This document shows positions 58,301-64,000 of a stretch of DNA of 64,000 bases, piece after piece. This stretch comes from Edaphochlamys debaryana (Eukaryota > Chlorophyta > Chlorophyceae > Chlamydomonadales), in NCBI GenBank assembly GCA_016858145.1, contig JAEHOE010000048.1, positions 434,001 through 498,000 of the forward strand, given 5' to 3'. The notes below the pieces were generated by a model that saw only the letters and a list, made by a program, of their open reading frames with translations, was not told where the DNA came from and did not search any database. Each line of letters opens with the position of its first letter. The first letter of the stretch is position 1. The position numbers and the translations under genes are program-made.

Positions 58301-59635
58301 TCGGGCCGGGCAAACGCACCCACCGCTGCTACCACCGCTGCTTCTTGCGGGAGTGGAGGCGCTGCTTCCGTCGCTGCCGCTGCCGTCGAACCGGCGGGCC
58401 GCTCCTACACGGGCCAGCACCTAGCCCGGGCGGCAGCCGCCGCATCCGCTCAACTCCCAGCACCCGTACCGCGCCCTGCGGGCGTCCGGGCGCCGGGGCA
58501 GGGGGCCCACTCGGGCCCAACCGCTCACCTGGGCGCGGTGGATGAACAGGGCGAGGTGGACCCGCACGGGCCCGGGGCCGACGACTGCCTGCACGGCACG
58601 GCCGAGCTCGGGGCGATGGATGACGACCCTGACGCTACCTCGACTTCAGCCACACTCGGCGCTTGCGCTGCGAGCGCCGGCCCCGCCGCCGCCACTGCTA
58701 CACTCAGCGCCAGCCTCCGCACCGTCAGCGGCGGCGCAGCCGCCCGCAGCGGCAGCCGCACGGCCAGCAACCACAGCGGCGGCACGGGTGCGGGTCCGGC
58801 GGCGGCGCTCCGGGCCAGCACTCGCAGCCTGTCGACTGCCGCCGGCGGTCCTCACCTGGTGCTGCTCCGACAGGCCGCCTGGGCCGGGCTGGCGGAGCCC
58901 AGGGTCGCGGATGCACTGTGCACCCTAGCGGCGGGAATCGCCGTCCTGGACCCCGCACCTACCGCCACCGTGCCCGCACCCGCCACCCCGCCGACGGCTC
59001 CCGCGGAGCCCCACCCGCATCTGCCGCCGGGGCTGGAGCACGAGGCCGTGCCGTCGGGCTGCTTTGGCAACATGTTCCGCCGCGGCAGCCATCAGCACAA
59101 CCACCACCCTGTGGCAGCAGCCGCTGCAGCGGCGGCAGTGCAGCAGCAGCAGCGCTCCCGGTCCCAAGCGCCGGCGCAGCCCCCGCTCTCGCCGCAGCCG
59201 CAGAAGCCCGTGCTGCTGAGGGTGCACGTGGTGGGAGACACGGTCGAGCTGGCGCTACTCCGGCCCAAGGGCCCCGGCGCGACGCTGGAGCAGCGGGTGC
59301 AGGTCGCCGCGCTCAGCGGCCTGCGGCCAGCGCCGCTGGCAACGCCGCGGCCCTCGGCTGGCGGCGACGCTGCGGCTGGAGCAGGCGCCGCCGCCGCGGC
59401 GGCGGCGGCGCAGCCCGACCCAGACGACGCTGACGTGGCAGACCCCAGCTCCAGGTGGCTGCAGCTGGTGGCGATGGACGGGGGCGTGATGCGGCTGAGC
59501 GCCTGCTCCCCCGCCGACCACGCCCGGCTCGTGCTGGGGCTGAACGCGGCGTTGCTGATGGCCGCGGGGGCGGCGTCGGAGGACGCAGCGCTGGCCGCCC
59601 TGCCGCTGCGGGGAGGGCTTGCTGGGGGTAGGTAA
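52338..59635 (+). CDS. Unrecognised low-complexity 2292-residue protein
   Basis: Four large exons (52338-54407, 54545-55219, 55325-56704, 56882-59635) all join between codons. The ATG is the first after an in-frame TAG at 52329; a second Met at 52362 is possible. Most of the chain is Ala/Pro/Ser/Gly-rich and probably disordered. Ordered-looking parts: a helical segment LNAQELEVAQMLKLLEAPDI through FPEPMQRYIRERAIDMLHAM (about residues 495-545), which looks like a short protein-interaction module; a region with repeated Ser-Pro-Arg motifs (ASPRNATSPRAALSPRGSTS, near residue 1060); a basic coil VEENMAALEAKRRRIMAAAL; and near the C-terminus a beta-rich stretch LLRVHVVGDTVELALLRPKG with LQLVAMDGGVMRLSACSPAD, which could be a PH-like fold. 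The Ser-Pro sites suggest regulation by CDK or MAP kinases. No function is assigned. Confidence 0.65.
55220..55324 (+). other. Short 3n intron or exitron in the 2292-residue gene
   Basis: The sequence has GTGAGA...CCGCAG borders, is 105 nt (35 codons), is open in frame, and differs in composition from the Ala-rich flanks (AT-richer, with Val/Ile/Thr/Tyr/Asn residues). It is modelled as an intron but could be retained as coding sequence. Confidence 0.6.
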
Positions 59636-60726
59636 GGACCAAGGGCGGTGGTCGTTTTGCTGTGTAGGTGCATTGAGGAGAGGGAGGAGGTTCATACTAG
59701 GGGTGGGCGAAAGCCCAGAAGGGGTGCAAAAGGAATATGTAGGCTTTGGGCCGGATGCATGAGGCGGTTCTACTAGTGCGACGAGGTGGGTTGGGATGAA
59801 GCCGGATCAGGAGGACCGTCGTCCAGAACTGATTGACGGAGCTGACGGATGCATGCCTGCTTTAACAATCTAGTGGATCCGTGAGAACGTGGTTATTGTT
59901 TGACTAGATTCTTCTCAGTTTTGTACCTAACGACTGGCAGGCTGCGGCGAAGCGGATGTGGGCCGCCTGGTCCCGTTGGGTTGCGCAAGGTGCCGGCGTC
60001 ATAGCCACCCTTCATCCGGCAACACACATGAGACCATGACGAAGAGTTCCTAACCCATAGTTGAAGCGGTGCTCGCCTGTCGTCCATAACATGTATTTAC
60101 GCAATGCTTAGTGCTGTCCCTGATAGGGCCCGACCCCAAACTGCCAGAGCGCGGTCTGGGGGAGGCCACACGGAGCGGCCACTTCGCCAGTGGGGTTTGG
60201 CGGGTACTGATGCGGGGAAGGCGGGCACTTGCCGAACCCCCACAACGACGTGCCCCCAGACCATGCCCCCCCACCCTTCTCATGGAGTCATGGACTCCAG
60301 CCAGGGCACAGGCAAGGGGGGCGCTCCCGCCGTCTCCGGCCTCCGGGCGTCCCGCTGGCGTCCGCACGGACTGGGCGTGAGTCGCGTGACGGCTGAGGCC
60401 CAGCCCCTGAGGTGTCAACTGAGGACGGACACAGTGGGAAGTTGCAGCTGGAAGTGCGGACCGGGTAACTAAGGCAAGCATGGGCCTGCAGGAGACAGCA
60501 AGGGAAAATTGGGGAGACGGGCGGGTGCGGCGGGTTCCAGGGCTAGGGCAGCGCATCGTGCCGTGGCATCGGACCATGCCCCCGACCCGGCCCGTGAATG
60601 TAAACATTTAGCACGCGACTCGCACCCAGCAACCTGCAGACACTGCACTCGGGCCCTACTTTGCATCTTTTGACATTCTATGTAGACTTGCTGTCCCCAG
60701 CGCCCAGGCCACAAGGTTAAGGCGCT
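59636..60726. other. 1.1 kb intergenic region
   Basis: The region just after the stop is G-rich, then falls to lower GC at about 59800-60110. A TGTAA at 60599-60603 is far (about 960 nt) from the stop. Several short ORFs lack recognisable domains. The last 120 bp should hold the upstream region of the ankyrin-like gene. Confidence 0.45.
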
Positions 60727-63220
60727 ATGGACGGTGCCAGCCGCGTGTGGCATGCTGACCTGCTCGCAATAGTTGCGAGTCATCTCGAGGCGAATGTCGT
60801 CGCCGGGACGCTGCGCCTGGTCAGCCGCGCAACAGCCGAGCAGTTCTCAGCCTACACGACTATACGACTCCGGACATCAGTGCCAGCCCAGCTGTTCGCC
60901 TGGCGCTGGTCTCCCGCGAGGGTGCGCACCATGCCCCTGGCGGACCGGCGTCGCCTGCTCCACGCCACCGCTGCCAGGTACCAGGAGGGGCCAGGGGGTC
61001 CCCGGCACTTCTTCACCGTGCTCGACTGCTCCCAATGCACGCCTCACCCCTCCGTGGGGCACACCACGCGCTCCAGTGCATGCCCCATGCACGGTCCCCT
61101 CCACCCGTCGGCTCAGTCCTGCCGCCTGCCCTCCCTCCCGTGACAGCGGCGACATTCCCAACCTGGCCTACGCTCTGGAGGTCACCGGCCTCCTGGCGAC
61201 AGCGGAGGAGGTAGCCGCAGCCGCAGCGGCGGGGCAGCTGGAGGCCTGCAAGTGGCTCTGCGAGCGATGTCGAGCCGAGGGGCAGGCCCAGCTGGCGGAG
61301 GCGGCCGTGGGGGCGGCCGCGGGCGCCGGCAAGCTCGAGGTGGTGGAGTGGTTCATCCAGCAGGCCGGGCCGGACTGGAAGAGGGGGCCTCTCAGGTCTC
61401 TCCTCCGCACCGCCATGGTGGGTCCGGGCGGCGGTACCTGTTGCCAGCCCTCGCTGCAGCCCCGGTGACTTGCTGCAGCGCGAGGCAGCTCGAGGCAGCA
61501 CGCGATTGATGTCTTGAGCTCTTGCGTTTGCCCTCTCGGGTCCTCAGACGGAGGCGTTCCGGGGCGGCCACTCCGCGCTAGCGGAGGCGCTGGAGGCGGG
61601 CAGGCCCTGGGGCCCCGCGCCCGAGGCCTACCTCAGCTGCAGCGACGCGCTTCAGCTCGCCGCGGCCGCCGCGCACGGCCTGCCGTACGCCGCATTCGTG
61701 GAGGCTTGGACCGCGGCCTGCAACGTCGTCACAGCGCACCGCATTGCGCCGCAGCCCCCGGGCGAACCGGCGACGTGGAGCCTCCAGGAGCCCCTAGCGG
61801 CGGCCGCTGGCTCCCCCACGCCCGACTGGACCGCCAAGGTGGACTTCCTCCTCGCGCGCGGCTGCCGGCGCCGCTCCTCCGTGGTTGCGGTCGCCGTCGC
61901 GGCGCCGGACGGCATGGAGCGGCTCCTGTGGCTGACGCGACAGCGCGGGTTCCCGGTGGAGGAGCAGGTGCTCGTGGCGGCGGCCGGGCGTGGGAACCTC
62001 GGCGCCGTGCAGCGGCTGCTGACGGCCGGGGTCCGGCCGCTGTGTACGGCAGCCGAGGCTGCGGCGGAGGCGGGGCACGTGCTCGTGATTCATGAGCTGT
62101 GGGCGGCGGGCGGCATCGCGGTCCTGGAGCGGGTTGCGGCACACGCGGGCACGCACGCCGTGCACCCCGACACGCTGCGCTGGCTGCACCGCACGGCGCC
62201 GTCGAGGCAGGCCCGTAGCAGCCCCGGCTCAGCACGTGGAGGGGCAGGGGCAGGAGGCAGCGGAGGAGGCGGAGGAGGAGCAGGAGGAGGAGATGGGCTG
62301 GGGCCGGAGCCGTACGCAGAGCAGCGGCCGCGGATCTTTGTGGCCTGGCCGGCGGTGCTGGCGGCAACGGCAGCACACGGGGACCGGGAGTTGGTGGAGT
62401 GGCTGGCGGCGGCGCGCGGTTACGCATGGGGCCCGAGGGCGCTGGAGTGGGCGGCGGGCAGCGGCTGCCAGGAGCTGGTGGAGTGGATGGTGGAGGCTGG
62501 CTGCCCGCTGGAGGTGCGTGGGGCTGAGTGCTCTGTGGGCTTGGGTCATTGGGATTGGGCATAGAGCTGCTCCCTGGTTTTGGCACATGTCCGGTCCTCT
62601 CCCTTAACACCACTTGCCCTGTTTCGGGCATACGGTACCGGTGCCTGAGCCATGCAACGGCCACCGTTGAAACACAATCTGACGCCTGTCCTCATCCGCC
62701 GCTCCGCGTCCCGCCACAGCCGGACGCCTACGTGGCAGCAGGGCGCAACGGCGATCTGGCCATGCTCAGCTGCCTGCGCCGCCTGGGCTGCCCCTGGACC
62801 GCCGCCACCTTCACACACGCCGTCATCGACCACCGTGCGTCGGCGCTGGGCCTCGACACGTCATGCGCGGCTCGTACGACAGGGCACGGCGCTGGAGGTG
62901 CGTCGTGCCGTACGGCAAATGCGCGTACGGCGACCTGCCCGCTGCCGGTCCTGAAGTGGATGGTGGAGCGGGGCTGCCCTGTGGAGTACGAAAGCGCCCT
63001 GGCGGCGGCCATGCAGCTGGAGATGCCTGCAGATGAGGAAGACATGGGTGCGGCGGGGTCGGAGAGTGTAGTGCAGTGGCTGGAGGCTCAGCCGTGGCTG
63101 GGGCCGGGTCGGGGGAGCGGGGGCGTGGTGTTGGAGCCCCTCTGGTGGCTAGCAGCGAAGCGGGTGAGGAACGCGGCCGCTCGGGCGTTAAGGGAGCTGA
63201 GGGCGGCGCTCCCGTTGTGA
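60727..63220 (+). CDS. F-box-like/ankyrin-like repeat protein (662 residues)
   Basis: Four exons (60727-60977, 61147-61417, 61548-62513, 62720-63220) keep one frame. The N-terminus WHADLLAIVASHLEANVV with TLRLVSRATAEQF is an F-box-like helix pair. It is followed by degenerate ankyrin-type units, each ending in a helix with Leu/Val-Glu/Lys-Trp: GQLEACKWLCE, GKLEVVEWFIQQAG, GNLGAVQRLLTAG, DRELVEWLAAARG, CQELVEWMVEAGCPLE, GDLAMLSCLRRLGCPW, LPVLKWMVERGCPVE. This layout matches a large green-algal family of F-box/ankyrin proteins expected to bind protein targets, perhaps for ubiquitination. A Gly/Glu-rich insert splits the array near residues 390-420. The stretch 62835-62940 in exon 4 is poorly repeat-like and could hide an intron. 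Confidence 0.78.
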
Positions 63221-64000
63221 GGGACGATGCATGGAAGCGTGTGATGGTGTAGGGACGTGTGCTTTTGTGGACCTGGGGCCTGGAGGCGGCAGCGTGAATG
63301 GACTGCCGTCTGGAACTGGTGGCGGAGGCGGGGTTGTTATAGACAACGGGGCGAAGGAGGCGGGGGTGACCGTGGGGGGCAAGCTCGGTGGGCGTGCGTG
63401 CGGAGCTGCCGACCCCCGGACCACCATTGCGCGAGCTGACATACCGCGCGGCATCGTGTGTAGTTGACAGGTTGCCAGCATTGGATTGCAGTGCAACAGG
63501 GCTGCGCGAGTCGCTGAACCCGGCATGGCAAGCGCGAGGGACCGTGCGCCCAAACTGCGTCCGGGACCTCCTTGCTGGCCAGAACGTGTAGCACTACACA
63601 TACCTTATCCCAAGGCACAGGGCTCAGTCCCGCACGCGTTCTCAAGCAGCATCGGAGCATCCCTCCTCGGTGAGCGCGTCGTGCAGTGACAGCGATACCA
63701 CGAGGAGTCCATATTACGCTGACTCTAGGTAGCAAGCAGAAGCCCGCGCGGGAGCTACGAAGTGTTGCGTGGAGGCGTGCGCGGCTGATGGTCGCCCAGA
63801 GCGTGACTCGGTCCCGGCTGTGCTAAGCGTGCACACGACGAGACAGCTGTCAACCTGAGGGCCGCGCCATGCAGTAGCAGCGGCCTCTGGGCGCGTTGTT
63901 CTTGCGGCCATGCGCTCTGGTTGTGGCAGCAGGTCTCTGAGCACCGCTCCTGTCTCTGTTGCAGGCAACACATCCTCCAAAGATGACGATCGCTGTTGAG
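63221..64000. other. Right-edge region without a recognised gene
   Basis: This holds the 3' flank of the ankyrin-like gene and an unassigned 780 bp. Short open frames on both strands (for example 63714-63980 on the minus strand) show no domain or splice pattern I recognise. No TGTAA is seen near the preceding stop. Confidence 0.4.

Noticed and set aside
1..64000. Bacterial origin, CRISPR arrays, operons
   Set aside because: Genes contain many spliceosomal introns, are separated by promoters, and encode eukaryote-specific proteins. The only regular repeats are short tandem arrays without spacers of CRISPR type.
1..64000. tRNA or rRNA genes, transposase or reverse-transcriptase genes
   Set aside because: I saw no T-loop-like GGTTCGAATCC box with a matching cloverleaf, no rRNA blocks and no transposon protein motifs; a tRNAscan or Rfam run was not possible.

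Overview
The window is nuclear DNA of a green alga (Chlorophyta). It is probably a trebouxiophyte or Chlorella-like lineage, but the exact clade cannot be fixed by eye. Evidence: very GC-rich coding DNA with GC-rich third positions; genes split by many short introns with GTGAG-type donors and pyrimidine-CAG acceptors; TGTAA polyadenylation-type motifs downstream of several stops; long Ala/Gly/Ser/Pro tracts; and a plastid-type GrpE with a transit peptide next to standard eukaryotic nuclear genes. Starts are ATG; GTG or TTG-initiated extensions were ignored.

Thirteen protein-coding genes are supported. All except the edge-truncated first one could be assembled into exon chains that keep one reading frame from ATG to stop. 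Left to right: (1) an N-terminal exon of a probable MPS1/TTK-like kinase (-), running off the left edge; (2) SNU23/ZMAT2 tri-snRNP zinc-finger protein (+, intronless); (3) HSP90 co-chaperone p23 (+, 2 exons); (4) chloroplast GrpE, CGE1-type (-, 8 exons); (5) a 1332-residue F-box protein (-, 11 exons); (6) XAP5/FAM50 family protein (+, 9 exons); (7) POLE3/DPB4 histone-fold subunit (+, 4 exons); (8) an unrecognised 1781-residue protein with one zinc-knuckle-like motif and Lys/Arg-rich repeats (-, 7 exons); (9) a small 125-residue membrane protein (+, 3 exons); (10) a full-size PDR-type ABCG transporter of 1542 residues (-, 35 exons); (11) an 1866-residue protein with three cyclic-nucleotide-binding-like folds (-, 22 exons); (12) an unrecognised, low-complexity 2292-residue protein (+, 4 exons); (13) a 662-residue F-box-like/ankyrin-like repeat protein (+, 4 exons).

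The genes are spaced by 0.4-1.9 kb and are individual transcription units, not operons. Several are head-to-head (1/2, 5/6, 8/9, 11/12), leaving 0.5-0.9 kb shared upstream regions. Two functions recur: protein quality control (p23, plastid GrpE, two F-box-type proteins) and nuclear information processing (SNU23, XAP5, POLE3). I see no transposon, CRISPR array, rRNA, tRNA or viral gene.

The most interesting points are: a PDR transporter in which one composite ATP site looks degenerate on both faces; a triple cyclic-nucleotide-binding-fold protein in which only one fold keeps a recognisable phosphate-cassette Glu and Arg; two candidate GC-AG introns; two introns of length 3n without in-frame stops, which could be retained as coding sequence; and two very large orphan proteins.
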